Below are positions 45,985 through 56,806 of a stretch of 64,000 nt of DNA, one piece after another; the stretch's first letter is position 1, and every line of letters starts with the position of its first letter. This DNA comes from Cytobacillus eiseniae (GTDB taxonomy: Bacteria > Bacillota > Bacilli > Bacillales > Cytobacillaceae), in assembly GCF_017874625.1 (NCBI RefSeq), contig NZ_JAGIKZ010000009.1:1-64000 (forward strand). The letters run 5' to 3'. Under the pieces are notes generated by a model that was not told where the DNA came from, did no database searches, and saw nothing but the letters and a program-made list of their open reading frames with translations. The translations under genes were made by a program, and so were the position numbers.

Positions 45985-46193
45985 ACAAATGCGCAGGTTC
46001 CTAAGTTCTCGCCGTACAAAGTGGATAACTGTCCCTTTCGATAAAGGAAACACGGTGAGCGTGAGCTAACCGCGTTTGACGCAATCGTTGGGGAGCAGTA
46101 CTGAAGTTTGATAGGCGATAGGTGCCGGAGCTGGACGTAGACTAAACTACTCATAAAGTTATACACAATGCGCGATTTTATAGTTTCCTAAAC
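45985..46193 (+). repeat. type A modular repeat, copy A3
   Basis: Diverged type A copy: the outer stem reads GGTTCCT/AGGTGCC instead of GGCGCCT/AGGCGCC, still largely pairing. TTATACACA at 46159-46167. The 3' end TTTCCTAAAC runs directly into the dgcP terminator. Confidence 0.88.
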
Positions 46194-46226
46194 AAAAAAA
46201 CCTGCCTCTAAAAAATGGCAGGTTTC
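46194..46226 (-). terminator. dgcP terminator
   Basis: CCTGCCATTTTTTAGAGGCAGG stem with TTTTTTTG on the minus strand. Confidence 0.85.
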
Positions 46227-48079
46227 TATTTATATTGACTATTATTTTCCTTTACAACAACCTGATTTTTCCCAGATTGCTTTGCGGTATACAGCGCATG
46301 GTCTGCTCGCTTAAATAGGGCTGCATACGATTCTTGAATTCCTCTATCCCAGTGTGAAATTCCGCATGAAATCGTTACTTGTGGCTCCGTACATTCTGAA
46401 ACTCGCTTAACAAGTCTCTCTGCAATGATAAGTCCAGCATTTAAAGATACCCCTGGCAAATAAATAGCCAGTTCTTCCCCGCCCCATCTAGCGCCAATAT
46501 CTGTCCCCCGTATGCTTGACTTAATTAGGTTAGCTACTTGGACAATGACATCGTCTCCTACTTGGTGACCAAATGTATCATTTATTCGTTTAAAATTATC
46601 AATGTCCACCATCATGAACGTACCTTCATGATCTTCGTTCATTGATTGATGAATTTTATCATCTAAATAACTGCGAGAATGCAACTTTGTTAAATGATCT
46701 GTGACAACCATTCTCTCTAGTTCTTCTCTTAGCATTGAATTCGTGAAAGCAAGTGTGGAGTGATGAACTAATGACTGCAGCAGCTTAAATGTCTCAAAGG
46801 AAAAGTGGTATGGCAATGAATGCATAACGACGGCAATTCCCTTAAGCACGCCTGATTGTATCATTGGAACAGCCATTATCGATTTGTACTGCATCACAAA
46901 AGGGTCATCTTGTTGATTGAAATCACCTATAAAAAGCGCTTCTTTCTCAATCTCTACTTTTCCTTTAATATGATTGATGTAGCTTTCTGCCTCTTTCTGA
47001 AGGAAGAAACCTGTGCTTCCTTTCAAAATCTTACTTTCCTTAAAATCTTCCGAAAAAAGAATAAATCCAACTTCTTCAGCATCAAACGATCGAATGATTT
47101 GTTCGGTTATAAATGACATTGTTTCGGTTAGTCTTAAATTTGAGTTTAATCGATGAGAAGTTTCATTAATTAATTGAAGATCTTTAATTAAACGCTTGGA
47201 TTGCTGGTAAAGCTGGGCATTTTCAATCGCTGTTCCAGCTGTATTCGCTAGAAGAGTGATAAATTCAACTTCTCTATTTGGAAACAAAAGTGTATTTGGT
47301 GCAATAACCTGTAATACCCCATACACCCCTTGCTTCCCTTTCAATGGTGTGTATAAAATGGACCTTTTTTCCTGAAGTGAGTCTTCAAACTGACAATTAC
47401 CTGTCACATATGCCTGCATGGCTGCCGTATTTTCACTATCATATTCCAAATCCTTGATCGGCAAATCGCCGTGATGATGATTGTCATGTGATAGGAGCAA
47501 ATAATAGGTAAAGGATGGATATACTTCCTGTAATGTAAAGATTATTTCACCAAGTACATCGTTCATATTCATTGAGGAATGAAACTTATCTGTGACCCGA
47601 TAAAGCTGTTTATAACGCCTCTTATCTGAAATCGTTTTCATTAGTTGTCTATACTTTTCAAGGAATTTGAGAGATACTTCACTTAATTTTTCAAGTACAC
47701 AATCTGAAAGTTCATTGAAAGAATCATCATTTCCTTTTAATGCGATCCATCCTGTTATTTTATCATCGGTTTTCAGTAACAATAATAAATCATACTCTTC
47801 CAAACCAACGATTGGTTGTCTATACACTATTTTTTGGTGACTGAGTTCAGCCATTATAATATGATGATTACTAGGCACCTTATCTTCTAGTCCAAATAAC
47901 TGCGGATGCCAGCTATTATTGCTGAAGTAGGCAGCATCTGCTGCACATGTAACTTTTTTTATAATCTCGAGCATCGCCTTGATTATTTCTTCATAATTTA
48001 ATAAGCTATCTTCGATTTGTATAAGATCAAAAAAATAACTTTTTAAATTTATTATCATTTGCCGCTCATCTTGATTCAT
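46226..48079 (-). CDS. dgcP: diguanylate cyclase DgcP (YtrP) with GAF domains
   Basis: 617 aa: two N-terminal GAF-like sensor regions (about 25-145 and 165-300), a third GAF (about 305-450) and a C-terminal GGDEF domain (about 460-615). The active site reads ARWGGEELAIY, and RGTD five residues before GGEEL is an intact inhibitory site, so the enzyme should make cyclic di-GMP from two GTP with product feedback. B. subtilis DgcP lies at the same place before rpsD. I chose the ATG at 48079, 8 nt after AGGTGA; the frame opens with GTG and ATG up to 48091. Confidence 0.92.
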   Translation of the reverse strand: MNQDERQMIINLKSYFFDLIQIEDSLLNYEEIIKAMLEIIKKVTCAADAAYFSNNSWHPQLFGLEDKVPSNHHIIMAELSHQKIVYRQPIVGLEEYDLLLLLKTDDKITGWIALKGNDDSFNELSDCVLEKLSEVSLKFLEKYRQLMKTISDKRRYKQLYRVTDKFHSSMNMNDVLGEIIFTLQEVYPSFTYYLLLSHDNHHHGDLPIKDLEYDSENTAAMQAYVTGNCQFEDSLQEKRSILYTPLKGKQGVYGVLQVIAPNTLLFPNREVEFITLLANTAGTAIENAQLYQQSKRLIKDLQLINETSHRLNSNLRLTETMSFITEQIIRSFDAEEVGFILFSEDFKESKILKGSTGFFLQKEAESYINHIKGKVEIEKEALFIGDFNQQDDPFVMQYKSIMAVPMIQSGVLKGIAVVMHSLPYHFSFETFKLLQSLVHHSTLAFTNSMLREELERMVVTDHLTKLHSRSYLDDKIHQSMNEDHEGTFMMVDIDNFKRINDTFGHQVGDDVIVQVANLIKSSIRGTDIGARWGGEELAIYLPGVSLNAGLIIAERLVKRVSECTEPQVTISCGISHWDRGIQESYAALFKRADHALYTAKQSGKNQVVVKENNSQYK

Positions 48080-48153
48080 TTTTATCATCACCTATTAGTA
48101 ATACTGACATTTATTATATATGTATATTTCTGAAGGTTCGCACTAGTATTTGT

Positions 48154-48744
48154 CTATTTTGTATCAACCACAGCGATTTTTACGCCTTTTTCCATCGTAA
48201 TAAGCCATAAAGACTGATCTTTAGCTAACATATGTAATTCCGTGGGACTTTCCTCTTCATCCATAGAAATAAATGGCTGACTATCGATTTGTATCGTTGA
48301 ATTCTTATCATTATAGTGAAATGAGACTTCAAATGGTGATTTTGAACTCATTTGTGCAATATCCCTTGTTTTTGTGATTAAATTTTGCGTGTAGAACTGC
48401 CAATCGCCTTTCACATTCAGCCATATGCCTTTCCCAGATAGATCTGGTTTCATTTGCTCCGGTGCTGCCTGCAATTCAATTGCTTGGATTGTTTTAAATT
48501 GATATCGATTGGATTGCTCAATTTCATATATCGCTAAAACATGTTGATCATTCTTATACTCATATAAAGCAACAATTGGATTCTCATCCACACTCTCGCT
48601 TTGTTGAAGAACGACAACTTGAGGCAGGAATTCTTCATCTAAAGGCGTTAGATTCGCACGGTATAGAAAGGCACAAACAGTTATAAACATAAAAAAACCG
48701 ATTAATATCAATCGGACACGTTTCTCTTTTGACGACTCTTTCAT
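48154..48744 (-). CDS. hypothetical membrane-anchored protein
   Basis: 196 aa with an N-terminal basic patch (KESSKEKRVR) and one membrane helix (LILIGFFMFITVCAFLYRA, about 11-29), then a mostly beta-strand extracellular domain with no cysteines or known motif. Not recognised. 62 nt upstream of dgcP's frame end and in the same direction, so a shared transcript with dgcP is possible. ATG at 48744 follows AAAGAG, a modest ribosome binding site. Confidence 0.65.
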   Translation of the reverse strand: MKESSKEKRVRLILIGFFMFITVCAFLYRANLTPLDEEFLPQVVVLQQSESVDENPIVALYEYKNDQHVLAIYEIEQSNRYQFKTIQAIELQAAPEQMKPDLSGKGIWLNVKGDWQFYTQNLITKTRDIAQMSSKSPFEVSFHYNDKNSTIQIDSQPFISMDEEESPTELHMLAKDQSLWLITMEKGVKIAVVDTK

Positions 48745-48848
48745 TTGAATCACTCTTTATTTAGTTTATTTCTAAATATATTATACCACATTTAAGAATA
48801 GTGGATAGTTAAAAAGTTGGATACTGCAAGAAAAATCATAAGTATTCA

Positions 48849-48878
48849 TTGACTTATTATACGCAAAAATTATATAAT
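48849..48878 (+). promoter_or_regulatory. rpsD promoter
   Basis: TTGACT (48849-48854), 18-nt spacer, TATAAT (48873-48878), about 200 nt upstream of rpsD, leaving a long leader. Confidence 0.75.
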
Positions 48879-48885
48879 AACATTT

Positions 48886-49060
48886 GTGTAAAATATTGCA
48901 GCCTATGTGAGCGCCTTGATGTTCTCATTTTGTTCCTCAATCGGTCTTCCGAGGATGGGGTACTGCGTAACCTCTTGCTGCTGAGGCGAAGGTACATGAA
49001 AACAAAATGGACATGAATGTTGCGTGCATCTGTTTTTATTTTACCAAAATAAAAACATTT
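48886..49060 (+). promoter_or_regulatory. S4-binding autoregulatory leader of rpsD
   Basis: Untranslated leader of about 190 nt with strong pairing potential: CTCATTTTGTTC/GAACAAAATG-type arms (TTCTCATTTTGTT at 48921 against AACAAAATGGACATGAA at 49002) around a GGTCTTCCGAGGATGGGGTACTGCG core. In B. subtilis ribosomal protein S4 binds the rpsD leader and represses its own translation; position and structure fit that. Confidence 0.7.
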
Positions 49061-49076
49061 AAAGGAGGAGTCATTT

Positions 49077-49679
49077 ATGGCTCGTTATACTGGCCCAAGC
49101 TGGAAATTATCTCGTCGTCTTGGTGTTTCACTAAGCGGTACTGGTAAAGAATTAGAAAAGCGTCCTTACGCTCCTGGACAACATGGTCCAAACCAACGTA
49201 AAAAATTATCTGAGTACGGATTACAATTACAAGAGAAGCAAAAGCTTCGTCATATGTATGGTGTAAATGAGCGCCAATTCCGTAACTTATACGATAAAGC
49301 TGGCAAAATGGCTGGTAAACACGGTGAAAACTTCATGATTCTTCTTGAATCACGTCTTGATAACGTTGTTTATCGTCTAGGTCTTGCTCGTACTCGTCGT
49401 CAAGCTCGTCAAATTGTTAACCACGGACACATCATGGTTGATGGACGTCGTGTTGATATCCCATCATACCGCGTAGCTCCAGGTCAAACAATTACACTTC
49501 GTGAAAAGTCACGTAACCTTGACATCGTTAAAGAAGCAATCGAAGTAAACAACTTCGTTCCTGACTTCGTAACTTTCGATGCAGACAAATTAGAAGGAAC
49601 TTTCACTCGCTTACCTGAGCGTTCTGAGCTTCCTGCTGAAATTAACGAATCATTAATCGTAGAATTCTACTCTCGTTAA
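49077..49679 (+). CDS. rpsD: 30S ribosomal protein S4
   Basis: 200-aa primary 16S rRNA-binding protein of the small subunit and autoregulator. [22 protein letters not shown] (in pieces) at the N-terminus; S4 RNA-binding domain with [33 protein letters not shown] (in pieces, about 95-130). AAAGGAGGAGTC precedes the ATG. Codon use is strongly biased toward preferred codons, as for highly expressed genes. Stands alone, not in a ribosomal operon, as in Bacillus. Confidence 0.99.
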   Translation: MARYTGPSWKLSRRLGVSLSGTGKELEKRPYAPGQHGPNQRKKLSEYGLQLQEKQKLRHMYGVNERQFRNLYDKAGKMAGKHGENFMILLESRLDNVVYRLGLARTRRQARQIVNHGHIMVDGRRVDIPSYRVAPGQTITLREKSRNLDIVKEAIEVNNFVPDFVTFDADKLEGTFTRLPERSELPAEINESLIVEFYSR

Positions 49680-49689
49680 TAGCAATAAT

Positions 49690-49727
49690 AAAAACCCTAG
49701 AAACCTAATGGTGCTAGGGTTTTTTAT
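49690..49727 (+). terminator. rpsD terminator
   Basis: AAAAACCCTAG/CTAGGGTTTTTT stem 11 nt after the stop. Confidence 0.9.
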
Positions 49728-49741
49728 TTATTTTCGGGAAT

Positions 49742-49931
49742 TTAACGGACACCTATTCCGCTATTTATATAATCCCCACTGAATTTACAACGTTAGCGGA
49801 CACCAGTTCCGTAATTTGATCATAATCAGCTGAAATTCGCTCTCTTTAACACTAATAGCGGAACCAGAGTCCAGAAGTCTAAGAAACGAATACGATTTTA
49901 AAAAATAGCGGAACAACAGTCCGCAATATTT
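49742..49931. repeat. array of four CGGA/TCCG palindromes (array 2)
   Basis: Units TAACGGACACCTATTCCGC, TAGCGGACACCAGTTCCG, TAGCGGAACCAGAGTCC and TAGCGGAACAACAGTCCGC, with centres at 49753, 49804, 49866 and 49916 (steps 51, 62, 50 bp). Same core and nearly the same spacing as the ackA–ytxK array. No gene lies in the rpsD–tyrS gap. Confidence 0.8.
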
Positions 49932-49982
49932 TACATTGGACTTCAAATTCAGATGTTCCCCTTGCAGAACTAAGATTCATAA

Positions 49983-50011
49983 AAAAATAAAGCCCATAAA
50001 GGGCTTTATTT

Positions 50012-50013
<2 letters not shown>
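49983..50013 (-). terminator. tyrS terminator
   Basis: AAATAAAGCCC/GGGCTTTATTT stem, T-rich on both strands, abutting the tyrS stop. Confidence 0.88.
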
Positions 50014-51283
<1,270 letters not shown>

Positions 51284-51334
51284 TTATTTTTCCACTTACA
51301 TTCCCTAACGCAATCATCCATTAGATGACCAAAA

Positions 51335-51600
51335 CAAAAACGCCCCTGCATAATTGCAGGGACGCATATTTTTTTTTTGCGCGGTACCACCCAAATTGAG
51401 GAAAAAACTCCTCCACTCATTACATGATAACGGATTACCGTTCACCGCTACTATTGCTAATGCAAATTGACAGTGAAAGCTCAGGGAGGTAATTCATCCT
51501 TTTACATGTACCGGCTTGCAGCAACCGCCGGCTTTCTGAAACAGAGGCAAAAGCATTACTAAGATCCCATCAAAGCTCATATTTATATTAGGTTATACAC
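51335..51600 (-). promoter_or_regulatory. tyrosine T-box riboswitch of tyrS
   Basis: On the minus strand the leader ends with the T-box GGGTGGTACCGCG (51381-51393), followed by the terminator GTCCCTGC/GCAGGGGC and TTTTTG (51343-51363). Stem I occupies about 51480-51585; TAC (Tyr) at 51489-51491 in GAATTACC is the likely specifier. Uncharged tRNA-Tyr pairs through its acceptor end and blocks termination. Promoter TTGACA (51625-51630) with TGA-TAAAAA (51602-51607), spacing 17. Confidence 0.93.
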
Positions 51601-51773
51601 TTTTTTATCATACTAATGAATGAATGTCAAATAAAAAAAGCAATCATTTAATGAAACAATTGTAAGGAAACAATCGACAAACTAATGGAGGGAAAATCTG
51701 AAAAAAGGAAAACCTTCTCATTACACCATGCAAGTTTATGCTATAATGTATGTGATTTTAGGAGGATGATTAA

Positions 51774-54683
51774 ATGAAAGAAAACCAAAACTTAATAGAT
51801 AAATTAAAGTCGTCATTACGCCTTTTTACGAATAAAAAAACAAAGAAGGGCGCAAGCATCACTCTACAAGTGACATGGAATTTAGCACTACTTTTCATTA
51901 TCTTAATTGTCCTTGGCGGTTCATTTGCAGGTGGTGTTGGTGCTGGATATTTTGCTTCACTTGTTAAGGAAGAAAAAATACGACCCTATGAAAGCATGAA
52001 AAAGGACATTTATAATTACGAAGAGACCTCGGAATTATATTTTGCAGATAATGTCTATTTAGGAAAGCTTCGTACCGATCTCGAACGTGAAGAGGTCAAA
52101 CTTGAAGATGTTTCCGACTATATTATTAATGCTGTAATCGCCACAGAGGATGAGTATTTTTATGAGCATGATGGTGTTGTCCCAAAAGCAATTATGCGTG
52201 CAATTTTCCAGGAAGTGACTAATTCCTCTGTTCAAACGGGTGGAAGTACGCTTACGCAGCAATTAATCAAAAATCAGCTGCTAACAAACGAAGTTTCTTT
52301 TGAAAGAAAAGCAAAAGAAATTTTATTAGCACTTCGTCTTGAAAAGTTCTTCGATAAAAAAGAAATATTAGAGGCGTACTTAAATGTCTCTACATTCGGA
52401 AGAAACTCTTCAGGAAGAAACATTGCTGGAGTCCAGGCAGCAGCTAAAGGAATATTTGGCGTAAGCGCAAAAGATTTGAATCTGCCACAAGCAGCCTTCA
52501 TTGCTGGCCTTCCACAAAGTCCATTTGGCTATACCCCTTATACACAAAAGGGTGAATTAAAGTCTACTGAAGGAATTGAGCCTGGTTTATCGAGAATGCA
52601 AACGGTTCTAAAGCGGATGTTCGATGATGGCCGTATTGATCAAAAACAATATGATGAGGCAATTGCCTATGATATTACAAAGGATTTCATTCCTCGTGTC
52701 GAAAGCACAGTGGAAACTTATCCATACTTAACATTCGAAATTGAAAAACGTGCAGTTGAAGTAATGTCTTTACAATTAGCCAAAAATGATGGATATGATG
52801 AGCAAGATTTAAAAGATGATAATGAGCTTCAAAATGAATATACCATTCTAGCTGACCGTAATTTACGACAAAACGGCTATCAAATTCATACAACAATTAA
52901 CAAAAATATCTATGATGCAATGCAGGATGCAAAAGATAGTTATGAATATTATGGTAGTGATAAAGTAGAAATGGTGGAGGATCCTGAAACAGGTGAAATG
53001 AAAGAAGTAATTGAGCCTGTACAGCTTGGGGCGATTCTAATTGAAAATAGCACAGGGAAAATCCTTTCTTTTGTCGGGGGAAGAGATTATGAAATTGAAC
53101 AGCTAAACCATGCAACCTATGCCAAAAGACCGAATGGCTCTACGATGAAGCCTCTAGTCGTATATGCACCAGCTATGGAGCTTGGTGTTCTCGCACCTGG
53201 GTCAGTTATTCCTGATGTGCCTGTATACCTTAATCCAGCAAAACCTGATGTGCCCTATCCTACAAACTATGATAAGAGATACAGTGGACTCGTATCAGCA
53301 CGACATGCATTAAAGATGTCCTACAATGTGCCGGCTATGCTTACGTATAAAATGATTATGAATGAGCGGCCAGCTCAATATTTAGAAAAAATGGGCTTTA
53401 CATCGGTCATTGAAAGTGATTATGCAAATCCCTCGCTTTCACTTGGAGGAATCACGAACGGTGTAACAGTCGAAGAAAATGTAAACGCATTTGGAACATT
53501 TGCAAATGGCGGAAATTTCGTTGATAGCTATTTGATTGATAAAATTGTTGACAGTTCTGGAAATATTGTTTATCAGCATGAGTCAGTGCCTGTTGAGGTA
53601 TTTAGCCCACAAACAGCCTTTCTGACCATTGATATGATGAGAGATGTTATAAATAGTGGAACAGGAAACTCCTTGAAAAGCCGATTAAAATTCAGCTCTG
53701 ACTGGGCAGGAAAGACAGGAACAGGGCAGGATCTAAAGGATACTTGGTTTGTTGCTGTGAACCCAAATGTTAGCTTTGGCATCTGGACGGGATACGACAC
53801 ACCTAAACCACTAGAGCTTCGATATAAAGGCATTCATCATAGTCCACGTACAATTTTATTATGGGCACATTTAATGAATGCAGCATATGATGTCGCTCCT
53901 GAAGTCGTGGACCCTGAAGAGCAATTTAAAATGCCTGGTGGAATTGTCCGCAGATCCTACTGTGCAGCATCAGGACTTCTGCCTACTGAAGCTTGTTCAA
54001 ATGCGGGGCTAGTTGAATCAGATTGGTTTAATGCAAAGTTCGTACCTACTGGTTCTGATAATAGCTTTGCAAACGGAAAATATGTTCAAATTGGCGATAA
54101 TCGTTATCTTGCATTAGATAGCACTCCGGATGAATTCACGTCATCAGGTGTATTGCTAAGCCCAACTTTATTTGAAACAAAATATGGCATTCCGATCAAG
54201 GACCCAACTGCCTTAATCCCGAATCTAGAACGTTGGGGGAATTTACTTGTTGCTGAATCAAAGCTAGAGGAGAATGGCAAAACACCTGCGACAATTAGTA
54301 TTAGTGGCAGCCATTCAACAATGACATGGGGCAAACATCCTGAAGGGGATGTAATTGGCTACCGCATTTATGAGAAAACAGAAAATGGGGCAAAGAAAAT
54401 TGGCATTGTTTCTGCAGGAGGCACCTTATCTTATACTGTGCCAAATGGAGAATTTTATGTGACTGCTGTTGATATTGCGGGCAAGGAATCTGCTCCATCA
54501 AATATTTATAAAGTAGGAAGTCCACCTGAAAAAGAAGTAGAAGATAATGTTCCGCCAGAAACAGAAAAACCAAAGGATCCACCTGGAGATGGCGGAAATA
54601 CAAACCCTGGAAATGAGAATAGCAATGGAAATGACCAAGGGAACGATACAGAACAACCGCCTGCTGATGGCAATAATGACTAA
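51774..54683 (+). CDS. class A penicillin-binding protein with C-terminal fibronectin III domain
   Basis: Bifunctional peptidoglycan polymerase and crosslinker, 969 aa. Short cytosolic tail, one membrane helix (LALLFIILIVLGGSFAGGVG, about 37-56), glycosyltransferase 51 domain (ATEDEYFYEHDGV and GGSTLTQQLIKNQ, about 120-270), transpeptidase domain with the active serine in NGSTMKP, then SYN, then KTGTGQ (about 440-700), a fibronectin III-like domain (about 840-905), and a Pro/Gly/Asn-rich tail to the end. B. subtilis has no PBP gene between tyrS and acsA. A TATAAT (51743-51748 region) and AGGAGG precede it. The minimal repeat A4 follows. Confidence 0.93.
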   Translation: MKENQNLIDKLKSSLRLFTNKKTKKGASITLQVTWNLALLFIILIVLGGSFAGGVGAGYFASLVKEEKIRPYESMKKDIYNYEETSELYFADNVYLGKLRTDLEREEVKLEDVSDYIINAVIATEDEYFYEHDGVVPKAIMRAIFQEVTNSSVQTGGSTLTQQLIKNQLLTNEVSFERKAKEILLALRLEKFFDKKEILEAYLNVSTFGRNSSGRNIAGVQAAAKGIFGVSAKDLNLPQAAFIAGLPQSPFGYTPYTQKGELKSTEGIEPGLSRMQTVLKRMFDDGRIDQKQYDEAIAYDITKDFIPRVESTVETYPYLTFEIEKRAVEVMSLQLAKNDGYDEQDLKDDNELQNEYTILADRNLRQNGYQIHTTINKNIYDAMQDAKDSYEYYGSDKVEMVEDPETGEMKEVIEPVQLGAILIENSTGKILSFVGGRDYEIEQLNHATYAKRPNGSTMKPLVVYAPAMELGVLAPGSVIPDVPVYLNPAKPDVPYPTNYDKRYSGLVSARHALKMSYNVPAMLTYKMIMNERPAQYLEKMGFTSVIESDYANPSLSLGGITNGVTVEENVNAFGTFANGGNFVDSYLIDKIVDSSGNIVYQHESVPVEVFSPQTAFLTIDMMRDVINSGTGNSLKSRLKFSSDWAGKTGTGQDLKDTWFVAVNPNVSFGIWTGYDTPKPLELRYKGIHHSPRTILLWAHLMNAAYDVAPEVVDPEEQFKMPGGIVRRSYCAASGLLPTEACSNAGLVESDWFNAKFVPTGSDNSFANGKYVQIGDNRYLALDSTPDEFTSSGVLLSPTLFETKYGIPIKDPTALIPNLERWGNLLVAESKLEENGKTPATISISGSHSTMTWGKHPEGDVIGYRIYEKTENGAKKIGIVSAGGTLSYTVPNGEFYVTAVDIAGKESAPSNIYKVGSPPEKEVEDNVPPETEKPKDPPGDGGNTNPGNENSNGNDQGNDTEQPPADGNND

Positions 54684-54704
54684 CTGCCCTATCATGTATC
54701 ATGA

Positions 54705-54778
54705 ACAAAAGCACTGGCGCCGGAGCTGGACTTAGACTAAACTACTCATAAAGTTATCCACAGCGTGCGTTCCTAAAC
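54705..54778 (+). repeat. minimal modular repeat, copy A4
   Basis: 74 bp: 5' border ACAAAAGC fused directly to GGCGCCGGAGCTGGAC and the tail, with no centre. Contains a perfect DnaA box TTATCCACA (54754-54762) and the TTCCTAAAC end, then runs into the terminator A-tract. Confidence 0.85.
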
Positions 54779-54780
54779 AA

Positions 54781-54825
54781 AAAAGAAAGAACCGTTAGCC
54801 ATTCGGGCTAGCGGTTCTTTCTTTA
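54781..54825. terminator. bidirectional terminator PBP / acsA
   Basis: AAAGAAAGAACCGTTAGCC/GGCTAGCGGTTCTTTCTTT long stem between convergent genes. Confidence 0.92.
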
Positions 54826-54834
54826 TCATGCTAT

Positions 54835-56553
54835 TTAATCTTCCATTGTTGACAAATCACCTGCAGGCAGATCAAGCTCCCAAGCTTTTAATACACGACG
54901 CATAATTTTCCCGCTTCTTGTTTTTGGTAATTTATCGCGGAATTCAATTTCACGAGGAGCAGCATGAGCAGCAAGACCCTTCTTTACAAATTGGCGAATA
55001 TCCTCGATCAACGCTTCAGTTGGTTCATATCCATCCAATAGTGCAATAAATGCTTTAATGATTTCCCCTCTTACAGGATCGGGCTTTCCAATTACACCTG
55101 CTTCTGCAACAGCAGGGTGCTCCAGCAGCTTGCTTTCTACTTCAAATGGGCCTACACGTTCACCAGAAGTCATAATTACATCATCCACACGTCCCTGGAA
55201 CCAGAAATACCCGTCCTCATCCATATAAGCAGAATCACCTGATACATACCAATCTCCGGGCATGAAATATGATTCATATTTCTGCTCATTATTCCAAATC
55301 GTTTGCATCATCGCTGGCCAGCCTTTTTTAATTGCAAGATTCCCCATATGATATGGAGGAAGTTCATTCCCCTGATCATCTACAATGGCAGCATTCACAC
55401 CTGGAATCGGCTTTCCCATCGATCCTGGCTTAATTGGCAGACATGGATAATTACAGATTAATAGAGCACCTGTTTCAGTCATCCACCACGTATCATGAAT
55501 GCGTAAATGGAATACCTTCATTCCCCACTTCACTACCTCTGGATTTAAAGGTTCCCCAACACTTACTACATGCCTTAGACTGCTTAGGTCAAATCGCTTA
55601 ACAATTTCATCGCCCGCTCCCATCAGCATTCTAAATGCCGTTGGAGCACTATACCATACAGAAACCCCATATTCTTCGATCATCTTATACCATGATTCTG
55701 GGTTAAACCTTCCACCAACAATCAAATTAGCTGATCCTGTCAGCCACGGTCCGAATATGCCATACGAAGTTCCTGTTACCCACCCAGGGTCGGCTGTACA
55801 CCAGTACACATCCTCTTCTTGTAAATCAAGCACCCATTTTGCCGTTTGATAATGCTGGATCATCGCATTATGAACATGGAGAACACCTTTAGGTTTTCCC
55901 GTTGAGCCTGATGTGTAATGAAGAATTAACCCATCTGTCCGCTCTACCCATTCAATGGCAAGATTCTTACTTGCCTCAGCAAATCTTTTATTAAAACTGA
56001 TATATGGCCCATCTTCGGTAATATGATCACCAACGAGGAAAATTGTTTTCAAGGCTGGTAATTCATCAACTGGAACGCGCTTTAATAGTTCAGGGGTAGT
56101 AATTAATACTTTTGCTTCACTATCTCCTAATCGATCCTTTACCGCACCTTCCATAAATGCTTCAAATAATGGCCCTACAATTGCCCCTAACTTAATCGCC
56201 CCTAAGGCAGCAAAATAGAGCTCTGGAGAACGTGGCATGAAAATAAATACCCGATCTCCTTTTTCGATATCCCCATAGGTTTTTAACACATTTCCAGCTT
56301 TATTTGAGAGCTCTTTCATTTCTTTAAATGTATATTTTTCTTTTCTAGTGCCTTCTCTGAAATAAAGGGCAATTTTATTTTTGCGGAAGGTTTCTGCATG
56401 TCGGTCAATTGCCTCATACGCCATATTAACTCTTCCAGTTGCATGCCAAGAAAATACCTTTTCAGCATCTTTCCACTCAAAGTTTTTATACACTTCATCA
56501 TAATTTTTTAAATTATAATTCCCTTGTTTAGCTGACAACGCTTCCATTTTCAT
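54835..56553 (-). CDS. acsA: acetyl-CoA synthetase
   Basis: Activates acetate to acetyl-CoA through acetyl-AMP, allowing acetate reuse; 572 aa as in B. subtilis AcsA. Adenylation motif LHYTSGSTGKPKGVLH near residue 210, DTWWMTETG near 355, YVSGDSAYMDEDGY near 435, and the C-terminal catalytic lysine in KTRSGKIMRR near 550, which is the residue acetylated by AcuA and deacetylated by AcuC. GGGAG precedes the ATG. Divergent from acuABC, whose products control it. Confidence 0.97.
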   Translation of the reverse strand: MKMEALSAKQGNYNLKNYDEVYKNFEWKDAEKVFSWHATGRVNMAYEAIDRHAETFRKNKIALYFREGTRKEKYTFKEMKELSNKAGNVLKTYGDIEKGDRVFIFMPRSPELYFAALGAIKLGAIVGPLFEAFMEGAVKDRLGDSEAKVLITTPELLKRVPVDELPALKTIFLVGDHITEDGPYISFNKRFAEASKNLAIEWVERTDGLILHYTSGSTGKPKGVLHVHNAMIQHYQTAKWVLDLQEEDVYWCTADPGWVTGTSYGIFGPWLTGSANLIVGGRFNPESWYKMIEEYGVSVWYSAPTAFRMLMGAGDEIVKRFDLSSLRHVVSVGEPLNPEVVKWGMKVFHLRIHDTWWMTETGALLICNYPCLPIKPGSMGKPIPGVNAAIVDDQGNELPPYHMGNLAIKKGWPAMMQTIWNNEQKYESYFMPGDWYVSGDSAYMDEDGYFWFQGRVDDVIMTSGERVGPFEVESKLLEHPAVAEAGVIGKPDPVRGEIIKAFIALLDGYEPTEALIEDIRQFVKKGLAAHAAPREIEFRDKLPKTRSGKIMRRVLKAWELDLPAGDLSTMED

Positions 56554-56806
56554 AAATCGTAATCTCCCTTCTTATACATTCACATAAATCTCAATTGCTA
56601 AAAATAATTGTTAATCGTCATTCACAATTCTTAGATTGTTATATTATATTATACATTTAATTAATTCTCAATTTTTAAAATATTCTCCTCCCTGTTTCGT
56701 CACAAAAATTTTCTAATTATACAGAAAATGTCGAGAAAGCTCTAACAAATATAATAATTTATGTATAATAGAATTATTAACTATCAATTTTTCAGGCGGT
56801 GATTTC

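Noticed and set aside
45978-46166. 62-codon minus-strand frame (and a similar one at 32144-32332)
   Set aside because: Both run through type A repeats and start without ribosome binding sites; they are translations of the repeat.
56554-56806. cre or CodY site between acsA and acuA
   Set aside because: The best cre-like stretch (TGTTAATCGTCATTCA) has the wrong spacing, and CodY-like stretches have four mismatches. CcpA control of these genes is known in B. subtilis but I cannot point to the site here.
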